Source: Armatimonas rosea
Lineage (GTDB): Bacteria; Armatimonadota; Armatimonadia; Armatimonadales; Armatimonadaceae
DNA: 64,000 nucleotides
Direction of reading: 5' to 3'
Assembly (NCBI RefSeq): GCF_014202505.1
Contig: NZ_JACHGW010000007.1
Location: forward strand, 62,001-126,000
Under the pieces are notes generated by a model. The model saw only the letters and a list, made by a program, of their open reading frames with translations, did no database searches and had not been told where the DNA came from. Positions 39,110 through 46,525 of the stretch are shown here, piece after piece (position 1 is the stretch's first letter; each line of letters begins with the position of its first letter). The position numbers and the translations under genes were made by a program.

Positions 39110-41158
39110 TTAGATACTGACTTTCAGAACGCGCTGGGTTCGCCCTGTGACGCGCACAATGACCTGCTGACGACCGTTGTTGCTAAAGCCGACTCCGGAG
39201 AGCTGGTTTACTGTCTCTGCGGTCCGGCTCTTGCTCCCGACAAGCTCCAGAACCTTGCGGTGCGGGTTGAGCTCGTCGCGCAGGAACTCGTTATAGAACC
39301 CCCGCGCGTTGCCGTCGTTGATGCAGCCGTCCAGTAGGAAGAAGTAGTGCAGGTTGCCGATCCCTGCCTCTCCCTCCCAGTGGTTGGGCGACTTCAGCAG
39401 CGCGGCGACCCGCTGCCAGTTCTGCGTCTCCAGGCCCCAGAGCTTCCGCGACTGGGCTGTGGACTGCATCAGGGGAGTGATGCTGATCTTCCCCGCCCGA
39501 ACCTTGAGCCGCGCGATATCCACGAGCTGGCCTTGCGGCGGGTTCGTCGCGCTCTGGAAGCGGTGCACCTCGCCGAGGAGGTCGATCTCGACCGTGAACC
39601 CGGTATCGACCTTCTCCATCAGCCGGTACTGGTGCACCTGCAAGAGGTACTCGCCGTCCCGCATCGTCCCCACCGACCCATAGAAAATATTCTCAACCGG
39701 GTCACGGGGCATCGGGGCGCGACCACCACTTGCCATCGCATCGACATCCAGCCGCCCACGGCTTGGCGAGAGGCTCCGGCGGTTCTGGTAGAAGATCTTG
39801 TAGGACCCGCCCCGCCCCGTGCTCTCCGTCATGTGGAAGTCCAGGTCGTCGTAGTTGTTCCACGCTAGCCGGCAGCAGACATCTCCTGTCACGTTGCCTC
39901 CCTTCGCGGCGACCCGCTCCTTGATGTAGGAGTCGGCGAGGTCCCCGTTGTAGGACCACGAGAAGGGATTGCTCCACTTGAACAGCGGGGCAGCGTCCGG
40001 GTTGGCCGCCGTGACGACCGAGACCAGGTTCTTCTCGTGCTTGTTCTCCAGAAACACCTCAACCGTGCTGGCAAGGGGCAGGACCTCCGCCAGGAACGCC
40101 TCCAGGCCGATGGTATCCACACGATCGAAGGTCTTTGGCGAGACCGTGGTCGCCTTGCTCTTGAGCAGATCGAAGAGATCGCCGTCTTTGAGCTGTGGCT
40201 GTACCCCGCGGTCGGCGTAGAGCACGTCGTTGATCGAGACATCGCTCAGGTTGGCGTAGCGGCGCGCGATCGAGTCGTAGAGGCCCAGCTCGATGAGCTT
40301 GGCCCGTGCCTCCTCGATCATTCGCGGCGTTACCAGTGCCGTTGGCCGCTTGTAGTTGGTGGGCGCGACCTTGACCTCAAACCGCTTCACCGCCTCCTCA
40401 AGCGCACTGCCAGATGCAAGATCTACCAGAAGCGTTCCGATCACCGAGTTCTTGATGCTACAGACAGCTGGCCCTGCCTTTCGGAAGTGCATCCAGGCAA
40501 ACGTGCTCGCATCCAGCCCCGACTCTAGCTGCTCGCGCTGGAGCTTCTGGAACGAGACAACCAGTGCCTGGTGCTCGCTTCCGCGGTAGAGCGCGTTGGA
40601 GGCGATCAGCTCCAGAACCTCGGTGAGGGCATCGGGGCTGATCTGTGTCAGGCTCCTCTCTAGCAGCTCCGCCTGGGTGTTGAGCGCCGAGCGCTCGGTG
40701 GCCAGGGTGTCTTTACGGAAGACATACTCGCGCTTGTGCTTGGCGTGGAAGTGTGAGAAGTTGTAGAGCTGGTCGTCGATCAGTGCCCGTGACTGCTTCG
40801 CCCCCGATGTCTCTGTGAGCGTGGTGAAGACACTGGTGATAGGCGCGCTCCAGATCAGCTCCGCCATGGTGTCGGCGGTCTTCTGGTACTGCGGCTCATC
40901 GTCTATCACAACGTCCCAGAGCGTCTGCTTCTTCCCGTCAACCAGCGCGACGACACGGCCGACATCGTAGATAAAGTGCCGGCAGCAGGAGCAGTCGTGC
41001 TCGTTGCGTGTCTTGAAGATCGGGTCGTTCTCAAACGAGTAGAGGTAGGTCAACCAGAGAGTATCCTTGGGGACATCGACCACCAAGAGGCTGGTTGGCA
41101 AGGAAGCCAGCTTCTCGTAGCGTGTCTTTATGGCGTCTGCGAACTTTCCAAAATCCAT
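39110..41158 (-). CDS. Large conserved hypothetical protein, 682 aa, Cys-rich N-terminus
   Basis: AGGA lies about eight bases upstream of the ATG. The protein has an N-terminal region with EHDCSCCRHFIYDVGRVVAL (three Cys plus His, a possible metal site). A helical middle follows, then a C-terminal beta-rich domain (CCRLAWNNYDDLDFHMTEST, GEYLLQVHQYRLMEKVDTGF) that looks like a jelly roll or PPC-type fold. No enzyme motif, signal or membrane helix is seen. It is encoded just downstream of two tRNA genes and upstream of the 131-residue gene. Phage or plasmid origin is possible but unproven. Confidence 0.75.
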   Translation of the reverse strand: MDFGKFADAIKTRYEKLASLPTSLLVVDVPKDTLWLTYLYSFENDPIFKTRNEHDCSCCRHFIYDVGRVVALVDGKKQTLWDVVIDDEPQYQKTADTMAELIWSAPITSVFTTLTETSGAKQSRALIDDQLYNFSHFHAKHKREYVFRKDTLATERSALNTQAELLERSLTQISPDALTEVLELIASNALYRGSEHQALVVSFQKLQREQLESGLDASTFAWMHFRKAGPAVCSIKNSVIGTLLVDLASGSALEEAVKRFEVKVAPTNYKRPTALVTPRMIEEARAKLIELGLYDSIARRYANLSDVSINDVLYADRGVQPQLKDGDLFDLLKSKATTVSPKTFDRVDTIGLEAFLAEVLPLASTVEVFLENKHEKNLVSVVTAANPDAAPLFKWSNPFSWSYNGDLADSYIKERVAAKGGNVTGDVCCRLAWNNYDDLDFHMTESTGRGGSYKIFYQNRRSLSPSRGRLDVDAMASGGRAPMPRDPVENIFYGSVGTMRDGEYLLQVHQYRLMEKVDTGFTVEIDLLGEVHRFQSATNPPQGQLVDIARLKVRAGKISITPLMQSTAQSRKLWGLETQNWQRVAALLKSPNHWEGEAGIGNLHYFFLLDGCINDGNARGFYNEFLRDELNPHRKVLELVGSKSRTAETVNQLSGVGFSNNGRQQVIVRVTGRTQRVLKVSI

Positions 41159-41201
41159 GGTTTTTCCTATCTTTAAAACCTTTCAAACGGAGGTGGGATA
41201 A

Positions 41202-41276
41202 TCGGGATGACAGGACTCGAACCTGCGACTTCTCGCTCCCAAGGCGAGCGCTCTGACCAAACTGAGCTACATCCCG
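41202..41276 (-). tRNA. tRNA-Pro (TGG anticodon)
   Basis: The minus strand shows acceptor CGGGATG/CATCCCG with discriminator A, D arm AGCTCAGTTTGGTCAGAGC, anticodon stem CTCGC/GCGAG around loop CTTGGGA (anticodon TGG), and T arm GGTTCGAGTCC. CCA is not encoded. It lies 12 bases after tRNA-Tyr. Confidence 0.95.
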
Positions 41277-41288
41277 TGAACAAACAAG

Positions 41289-41371
41289 TGGGTAGGGAGG
41301 GACTTGAACCCCCATAGCGCAAAGGCGACAGCTTTACAGGCTGCTGGTCTCTCCGGCGACCGAGCCTACCC
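41289..41371 (-). tRNA. tRNA-Tyr (GTA anticodon)
   Basis: A class II tRNA with a long variable arm. The acceptor is GGGTAGG/CCTACCC with discriminator A, the anticodon loop CTGTAAA carries GTA, the variable arm contains CGCCTTTGCGC, and the T arm is GGGGTTCAAGTCCC. It is the first gene of the tRNA-Tyr, tRNA-Pro, 682-aa protein run. Confidence 0.95.
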
Positions 41372-41395
41372 AGGGGCTGGGCATTGAAATACCCT

Positions 41396-41440
41396 AAAAA
41401 TAAAAACGGCCCCGGTGCGACACGATGCGCAGCGGGACCG
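41396..41440 (-). terminator. Terminator of the ADP-ribosylglycohydrolase gene
   Basis: On the minus strand CGGTCCCGCTGCG pairs with CGCACCGGGGCCG (one mismatch, one G-U) and is followed by TTTTTATTTTT. A second hairpin (CCGGCTCTG/CAGAGCCGG) precedes it. It separates the glycohydrolase gene from the tRNAs. Confidence 0.8.
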
Positions 41441-41510
41441 GCTCTGGAGAGGGTCTCTCAGGACAGAGCCGGTGGTGGCGGTGGATTCGAGGGCTGATAG
41501 AAGAACGTAT

Positions 41511-42473
41511 TCATGCCTGCTTTATCGTTGCGAGGCCGTGGTGTGCTAAAAGGCGCGTCAAAAGATTCTCGACAAGCGCTTTTCCGTGGAGTGCGTCCCG
41601 CCAGCGCCTGGGGATCTGCGAGAGCCCGAAGCGTAGCCCCGCGATGCCCCCGGCGACACAGGCCGTGGTGTCGGTGTCGTTGCCCAGCGCGACAGCGGCT
41701 TTGACAATCGCCTCGTAGCTAAGCTCGCTCTGCACTTGCCTTGCGGAGTGCAGGCAGTCTACGACATAGCCGCTACCAGTGCCGCCGGGGAAGCTGGCGG
41801 GAGTGTCGGGTTGGACATGAAGCTCTAGCTCAAGCCGGTAGGGGCCGCTCTCGGCGTAGTAACCGCGGAGTGTGGCGGTGGCCTCGGCCCAGGGATCGGG
41901 CGTACCGGCCAGCAGGTAGCGCGCCCAGAGGCAGTAGAGGGCGCAGCAGACGTGGGCGCGTGGGTGGCCGTGGGTGACACAGGACTGGAGGTGCGCGTCC
42001 CGGATCAGGTCATCGTCGCTTCCCTGGTGCCAGAGAGCCAGGGGAAGAACACGCATCAGCGAGCCATTGCCGTTTGCTCGCTCGTCGGTGCGGCCCGCGG
42101 CATAGGCGGGTGTCCCACGGAGCAGCTCCCGGATCGCATCGCCGGTCTGGATGCCGCAGTCAAAGACCCGGCCATCGGGGGTGTAGGCGGCATCGTTGTA
42201 CCAAGCCACGAGCCGCCTGCCGAAGTCGTCGAGATCGAGCCCGCCACAGGTAAGGAGCGAGTCGAGCAGGGCCAAGGCCTGCGCGCCGTCGTCGCTCCAC
42301 GTCCCGGTCGGCGTCCGGACATGCGCTCGTGCGAAGCCCGCCGGGGGCTCCATCTCCAGGTCCGCGAGTGGGGGGAGGCTCTCGGGGCGGTGAAACTCGT
42401 AGGGGACACCTAGTGCATCCCCGATCAGCAGGCCGTAGAGACCGCCCGCGAGGGGCTCGTAGGAGACGTTCAT
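41511..42473 (-). CDS. ADP-ribosylglycohydrolase (DraG-like)
   Basis: The 320-residue all-helical protein has the family's metal-site motifs: GLLIGDALGVPYEF, GTWSDDGAQALALLDSLL, RANGNGSLMRVLPLALW, SCVTHGHPRAHVCC and ALGNDTDTTACVAGGIAGL. These bind two Mg2+ ions and ADP-ribose. It should remove ADP-ribose from arginine or other acceptors. It is the only obvious ADP-ribose hydrolase in the window, where a DarT-like gene also occurs 28 kb away; no direct link is shown. The start region has no Shine-Dalgarno, and TACATT lies seven bases upstream. Confidence 0.92.
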   Translation of the reverse strand: MNVSYEPLAGGLYGLLIGDALGVPYEFHRPESLPPLADLEMEPPAGFARAHVRTPTGTWSDDGAQALALLDSLLTCGGLDLDDFGRRLVAWYNDAAYTPDGRVFDCGIQTGDAIRELLRGTPAYAAGRTDERANGNGSLMRVLPLALWHQGSDDDLIRDAHLQSCVTHGHPRAHVCCALYCLWARYLLAGTPDPWAEATATLRGYYAESGPYRLELELHVQPDTPASFPGGTGSGYVVDCLHSARQVQSELSYEAIVKAAVALGNDTDTTACVAGGIAGLRFGLSQIPRRWRDALHGKALVENLLTRLLAHHGLATIKQA

Positions 42474-42531
42474 GGTAATTAATGTATCATAGACAATTAT
42501 TCAGCGCAAGCCTACGGTTGAGTAGATAGGC

Positions 42532-42537
42532 TATAAT
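42532..42537 (+). promoter_or_regulatory. -10 box TATAAT, leaderless start
   Basis: A perfect TATAAT ends five bases before the ATG at 42543, with no room for a Shine-Dalgarno. Confidence 0.6.
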
Positions 42538-42542
42538 CGCCT

Positions 42543-43565
42543 ATGCAAGAGACAACGCTCGCTCCCGAGGTCAAGGCCGCCCTGACCCGCTGTTTTGCGG
42601 CACACAAGGCACTGCGCTCCTACTCCGCCGAGGTCGCCATCACGGTTCGGGGAGCTCCCAACCAGCGCGAGGGACGGGTCCGGGTCTCCCTCCAGCGGCC
42701 CGATCACCTGCGCTTGGAGTGCGATGGCCCCCGAGCGCTGAGCGGGACGCGGCTCGTGGTGGCTACCGATGGCTTTGTCTACAGCGCCGATTCCAAGACA
42801 CGGAGCTACAAGGCGGAGGCTGTCCCCCACGACGGGAACCCGCTTGCCGTGGCGCTCGATGAGACCGGGCTGATTCCGCTACCCATCTTTAGCAAGCTCT
42901 TCTCCGAGCCCGACGGCCTGGAGACCTGCCTGGCAATGTTTAAGACCCTCACCCTAGACCCTGGGACACTGACCTTTCACGGCGACTCCGGTGGGAGCTG
43001 GTTGCTGCGCTTTGACCCGAAGGACAAGATTCTTCGTGAGGTGAGCTATACCCAGGGAACTGCGCTGACCTTTCGTGAGGTCTATCAGACAGTGCGTGTC
43101 AATCCTGCTCTCCCCACAACTCTCTGGTGGTTCGAGCCGCCGGCGGGCTACCGCGACCAAGACGGGCCGCCGGAGGTGTTTCCGCCCGCTCCCTCGCTTG
43201 GGAAGGGGGCTGTCAAGACTGCCGCCGGGCTGGTCTATCTGGACCTAAAGGTGGGGAAGGGGCCGGCCGCTGTCAAGGGATCGCAGGTGGCGTTTCACTA
43301 CAAGAGTACCCTCACCAATGGGCGGCCCTGTGGCTCGTCGCGGGAGGAAGGGAGTGGCCAGCCCATGCGCTTCACCGTGCCTGGCCAGGTGCTCCCCGCC
43401 CTGAACGATGCCGTACTGGGGATGCGGCCCGGGGGACGGCGCAAGCTTATCGTCCCGCCCGCACTTGCCTTTGGGGAGCGTGGCTCGGGGAAGGTGATCC
43501 CAGGCAACGCCACCATTATCATGGAGATTGAGATGCTAGACGTCAAGGAGCCGCACGGCCAATGA
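42543..43565 (+). CDS. LolA-like domain fused to an FKBP peptidyl-prolyl isomerase
   Basis: This 340-residue protein has two parts. Residues 1-215 match the LolA/LppX or DUF2092-like half-barrel: AALTRCFAAHKALRSYSAEV, RLECDGPRALSGTRLVVATD and REVYQTVRVNPALPTTLWWF. Residues 230-340 are an FKBP domain (GLVYLDLKVGKGPAAVKGSQ, AFHYKSTLTNGRP, LPALNDAVLGMRPGGRRKLI, IIMEIEMLDVK). No signal peptide is present, although LolA folds normally act in the periplasm. The gene is leaderless and overlaps the next one by ATGA. The fusion suggests a chaperone-like role for lipoprotein or hydrophobic peptide handling. Confidence 0.82.
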   Translation: MQETTLAPEVKAALTRCFAAHKALRSYSAEVAITVRGAPNQREGRVRVSLQRPDHLRLECDGPRALSGTRLVVATDGFVYSADSKTRSYKAEAVPHDGNPLAVALDETGLIPLPIFSKLFSEPDGLETCLAMFKTLTLDPGTLTFHGDSGGSWLLRFDPKDKILREVSYTQGTALTFREVYQTVRVNPALPTTLWWFEPPAGYRDQDGPPEVFPPAPSLGKGAVKTAAGLVYLDLKVGKGPAAVKGSQVAFHYKSTLTNGRPCGSSREEGSGQPMRFTVPGQVLPALNDAVLGMRPGGRRKLIVPPALAFGERGSGKVIPGNATIIMEIEMLDVKEPHGQ

Positions 43566-44191
43566 GACAGATCGACCGAGGAGCACAGCAGGCAATCGAC
43601 CAGCTGGTCGCGGCGCACCAGGCGCTCTTTTCCTACTCCGCCCAGGTCCGCGCAGAGGCCGTTGGAGATACCAAGCGCGAGACCGCCATGGCGACTGTCT
43701 CCTACCAGAAACCCAACCGCGCCCGGGTCGAGGTCAAGCGTGTGGGCGGACCGAGCCAGCTCTCGGTCAGCGATGGCACCAACCGCCTGGTCGAGGGCGG
43801 CGGCTCCCGGCGCAAGGGGAAGGCGGAGGCAGGGGAGAAGGCCGTCATCACGACACTGAGCCAGGCGAACTTCTTTATCTCCCCGGTCTTTCTCTACCTG
43901 ACCTCGCGGGCCGCGCCCATTCCGAGCCTGCTCCCCGGACCGCCCAAGGTGCTGGGCTACGGCAACCCGATCAACCTCGATGGGGTCGCGGTCGAGGTCG
44001 TGATCGCGGATGTGCAGACCAAGGATGGGATCGTGCGCCTGACCTTCTCCATCGGCAAGGACGATCACCTGCTCCGGCGGCTGATGATCCAGACAGACTT
44101 TCAGAGCGAGAACCTCACCCTCGCGGAGACCTACACCCAGGTGAAGGCCAACCCGTCGCTGGAGAAGAAGCTCTTCACGCTCCCCGCATGA
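43562..44191 (+). CDS. LolA-like/DUF2092 protein, 209 aa
   Basis: A second LolA-like half-barrel without FKBP. Segments AIDQLVAAHQALFSYSAQVR, TVSYQKPNRARVEVKRVGG, DGIVRLTFSIGKDDHLLRRL and LAETYTQVKANPSLEKKLFT parallel the N-terminal domain of the upstream gene, so the two are paralogues. It also lacks a signal peptide. Start and stop overlap both neighbours by four bases, giving a tight three-gene unit with the AAA ATPase. Confidence 0.78.
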   Translation: MRQIDRGAQQAIDQLVAAHQALFSYSAQVRAEAVGDTKRETAMATVSYQKPNRARVEVKRVGGPSQLSVSDGTNRLVEGGGSRRKGKAEAGEKAVITTLSQANFFISPVFLYLTSRAAPIPSLLPGPPKVLGYGNPINLDGVAVEVVIADVQTKDGIVRLTFSIGKDDHLLRRLMIQTDFQSENLTLAETYTQVKANPSLEKKLFTLPA

Positions 44192-45273
44192 TCACCGCGC
44201 TCTCGGTCCAGGGCTACCGCTCGGTCCACGATCTCTGGCTGGAGCTCGGGGCGCTCAACGTGCTGACCGGCCCCAATGGCTGCGGCAAGTCCAACCTCTA
44301 CCGCGCGGTCTATCTCCTCCACGCGGCGGCGGCAGGGAGCCTCGCGCGCGCCCTCGCCGACGAGGGCGGGATGCCGTCGGTGCTCTGGGCCGGCCCCCGC
44401 AAGCGCCACGAGACCCGGCGGCTGACCCTGGGAGTCCACCTGACCGGCGGGCTCGCCTACACGTTGGCCGCCGGCCTCCCCGAGCCCAACGACCTGCCGC
44501 TAGAGCACGGCTACTTCCAGCTCGACCCACTGATCAAGGAGGAGACCGTCCGCTTCGAGGGCTCGACTCTGGTAGACCGTGGCAAGAGTGGAGTCACCCT
44601 GCGCGATGAGAGCGGCAAGCGCGTCTCATTGCCCATGAGCCTGACCCGGAGCGAGTCCGTGCTGACCCAGATCGCCGAGCCGCACCGCTACCCGTATCTC
44701 GTCAGCCTTCGGGACACGCTCCAGCGCTGGCGCTTCTACCACCAGTTCCGCACCGACGAAGCCGCGCCCTTGCGCCAGCCGCAGGTGGGAACCTTCACCC
44801 CCGCGCTCGCCCACGATGGCCGCGACCTCGCCGCCGCGCTGGCGACGATTCTGACACTTGGGGATGCGCCGCGCTTGCTGCTGACGGTCGCGCGGGCACT
44901 GGGTGGCGCGGAGCTGCGGATCGCCCACGATCCCGAGCAGGCGCGCTTTCGGGTGCAGCTCCAGACTCCAGGGCTGCTGCGCCCGCTGGAGGCCACGGAG
45001 CTCAGCGACGGCACCCTGCGCTTTCTCTGCCTGGTCGCCGCGCTGCTCTCCCCACGCCTGCCGCCGCTGCTCGCCCTCAACGAGCCGGAGACCAGCCTCC
45101 ACCCCGACCTGATCGAGCCCCTCGCCGAGCTGATTGTCGAGGCGTCGCAGCGCGCCCAGCTCTGGATCGTCACGCACAGCACCAAGCTCGCCGACGCCAT
45201 CGCACGCCAGTCCGGGACCGCCCCTGTCCGTCTCGCCCTCCGCGACGGCGAGACGGTCTTGGACGAACGCTAG
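44188..45273 (+). CDS. RecF/OLD-like AAA ATPase, 361 aa
   Basis: The protein is an SMC-type AAA15/21 ATPase. It has ITALSVQGYRSVHDLWLELG, Walker A GPNGCGKSNLYRAVYLL, a Q-loop-like central region, the signature region EATELSDGTLRFLCLVAALL, Walker B LLALNEPETSLHPDLI and LWIVTHSTKLADAI. There is no TOPRIM nuclease domain, so it is not a full OLD protein. Such ATPases occur in DNA repair, defence and toxin systems. It ends at CTAG shared with the convergent selenoprotein candidate. Confidence 0.88.
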   Translation: MITALSVQGYRSVHDLWLELGALNVLTGPNGCGKSNLYRAVYLLHAAAAGSLARALADEGGMPSVLWAGPRKRHETRRLTLGVHLTGGLAYTLAAGLPEPNDLPLEHGYFQLDPLIKEETVRFEGSTLVDRGKSGVTLRDESGKRVSLPMSLTRSESVLTQIAEPHRYPYLVSLRDTLQRWRFYHQFRTDEAAPLRQPQVGTFTPALAHDGRDLAAALATILTLGDAPRLLLTVARALGGAELRIAHDPEQARFRVQLQTPGLLRPLEATELSDGTLRFLCLVAALLSPRLPPLLALNEPETSLHPDLIEPLAELIVEASQRAQLWIVTHSTKLADAIARQSGTAPVRLALRDGETVLDER

Positions 45274-46217
45274 CGGCGGGGTGGGGGGCCGTTGGGGTCG
45301 GTGTTGGGGAGGAGGCTCTTCCAAAGAACCCCGAGCTGGACTCCCTGGTTGATGTGCTCCCGCGCCACTTTACCGTCGCCGTTGTGCTTCTTCTGCGCCT
45401 CTTGCAGGCCCTTGCTCACCATCGCAGGGTCCGCATTCAGGGGCCACTGGGCTAAGACGGCACCCTTCTGCCCGAACCGATCCGGCTCGATGGCGTAGAT
45501 TCCCGGCTCCAGGCTCAGGCCCGCTGCCTTAACCTCGGCAGGAGTCGCAACCGGTGCGTAGGCCCACTTCCCGAGGAGCTCCGGTGCCCAGGCCAGCTTT
45601 GCAACCGTCGCCTCGCCCCCACCCACCGCCACGACCAGCGGCATGGAGTCGCAGGCCGCGGTGTTGAGGGAGAGCCGGAAGTCGTGCATGGCGGGGATCG
45701 CCGTGGGAGCGGCCTTGGCGGGGAACTTGGCCGCGAGCTGCTTCATCGCGGCGGCCATCTCGGCTGGGGTTCGGTAGAGCATCTGCGGCGAGCGCCCGGG
45801 GCGCACCAAGTGCTCGGTGCCCTCGGGGTTGAGGATCGCAAAGACGGTATTCTCAAGAGTCCCGGCGCGGCCCTTGAAGATCGCCTCCAGGTACTTGGCC
45901 TCGGCGGCGTTCTCGTAGGTGGCGGGACGGATACAGATAAACGCACGGGAGGCGTCGATCACGGGTTTCTGAGACAGGAGACTCCTGTCTGTATTTTGCT
46001 TGCCCGGTCACCAGATGCCGGAGACGCCGTGGCACTCCGGGACTGCGGACATGATAAAGACGGGACGGTTGGTGCGCTTGGCCTCCGCGAGCCCCGCCTT
46101 GAGTGTCCCAAACCACACGATGCCCCCCTCGGGGTTATAGCCGACAGTCTTGCCTACACTGCCAGGAGGTTGATGTTTCATAGCCTTGATTTTGCCAGCA
46201 ATTTGTGAAGGAGTCAT
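45270..46217 (-). CDS. Candidate selenoprotein: thioredoxin-like protein with in-frame UGA at codon 70
   Basis: One reading frame of 316 codons runs from the ATG at 46217 to the TAG at 45270, broken only by TGA at 46008-46010 (codon 70). The first part has AGLAEAKRTNRPVFIMSAVP and ends ECHGVSGIW before the TGA. The second continues PGKQNTDRSLLSQKPVIDAS and RAFICIRPATYENAAEAKYL. This reads as one thioredoxin-like domain: helix, strand FIMSA, redox loop, helix, strand RAFICIRPAT. A perfect hairpin with a GUC loop begins 17 bases after TGA, as in bacterial SECIS elements. If Sec is not inserted, this is a gene split by a nonsense codon, and 45270-45962 could start at a GTG. No SD is seen; repeat E3 lies just upstream. 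Confidence 0.7.
45972..46010 (-). promoter_or_regulatory. Candidate bacterial SECIS element after UGA
   Basis: UGA (46008-46010) is followed by 17 unpaired bases, then AGACAGGA-GUC-UCCUGUCU (45990 down to 45972). This is a perfect 8-bp stem with a three-base loop starting GU. Bacterial SECIS hairpins lie just 3' of the Sec codon with a loop G some 16 to 37 bases away; here the loop G is base 26. Confidence 0.6.
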
Positions 46218-46220
46218 GAA

Positions 46221-46259
46221 GGTGGCCCCCAGCCCCCCACGGGTGGGGGAACTATAAGG
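46221..46259. repeat. GC-rich palindromic element E3, left copy of an inverted pair
   Basis: GGTGGCCCCCAGCCCCCCAC, then GGGTGGGGGAACTATAAGGT. The reverse complement recurs, with changes, at 46478-46513. It contains a CCCCCCAC/GTGGGGG stem and lies directly upstream of the selenoprotein candidate's ATG. Confidence 0.75.
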
Positions 46260-46263
46260 TTGC

Positions 46264-46422
46264 CTAGGCATGCTGGCATCGAAAGCGCAGCCCAGAGAGC
46301 TGTCGGTTTCGAAGGGCTTCCCAGAGCCGCTCCTCAGCAGCTGTCGGGGTATTCCGATTCTCCTGAGCCCATTGATGGAGAGTCTCTGTAGCGCCTCCCC
46401 GAAGCTTTGGTTTTGGTTTCAT
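46264..46422 (-). pseudogene. Truncated DUF559 (endonuclease-like) gene
   Basis: The reading ENRNTPTAAEERLWEALRNR, then QLSGLRFRCQHA and TAG, matches the N-terminal third of DUF559 proteins, which normally continue into an Asp/Glu nuclease core of about 115 to 130 residues. Translation stops where palindromic element E3 begins, so the rest has been lost. It starts at ATG 46422, with an in-frame GTG at 46446. It lies between inverted repeats E3 and E4. It is probably a decayed remnant of a mobile-type gene. Confidence 0.7.
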
Positions 46423-46477
46423 CGCCCCTATAACGGGCGATGGCACCGAAATCTGATAAAAAAATCAGAAAAAAATT

Positions 46478-46513
46478 CCTTATACTTCCCCCACCTGTGG
46501 GGGCCAGGGGGCA
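46478..46513. repeat. GC-rich palindromic element E4, right copy of an inverted pair
   Basis: CCTTATACTTCCCCCACCTG, then TGGGGGCCAGGGGGCA. It is the imperfect reverse complement of E3. It ends two bases before the TACAAT box of the DUF1080 gene. Confidence 0.75.
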
Positions 46514-46514
46514 G

Positions 46515-46520
46515 TACAAT
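46515..46520 (+). promoter_or_regulatory. -10 box TACAAT of the DUF1080 gene
   Basis: TACAAT ends five bases before the ATG at 46526. Repeat E4 occupies the -35 region. Confidence 0.55.
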
Positions 46521-46525
46521 ACGCT

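Noticed and set aside
41202-41371. Integrated element with attachment repeats at the tRNA genes
   Set aside because: No integrase gene or direct repeat of a tRNA 3' end was seen in the window.
45270-45962. Separate short gene starting at GTG 45962
   Set aside because: It would lack the first strands of a thioredoxin-like fold, and the upstream frame continues in register through a single TGA with a SECIS-like hairpin. It is kept only as the alternative.
46452-46469. TCTGAT/ATCAGA hairpin with A-runs as a terminator
   Set aside because: The stem is only six pairs and AT-rich, and there is no clear gene end for it to serve beyond the decayed DUF559 fragment.
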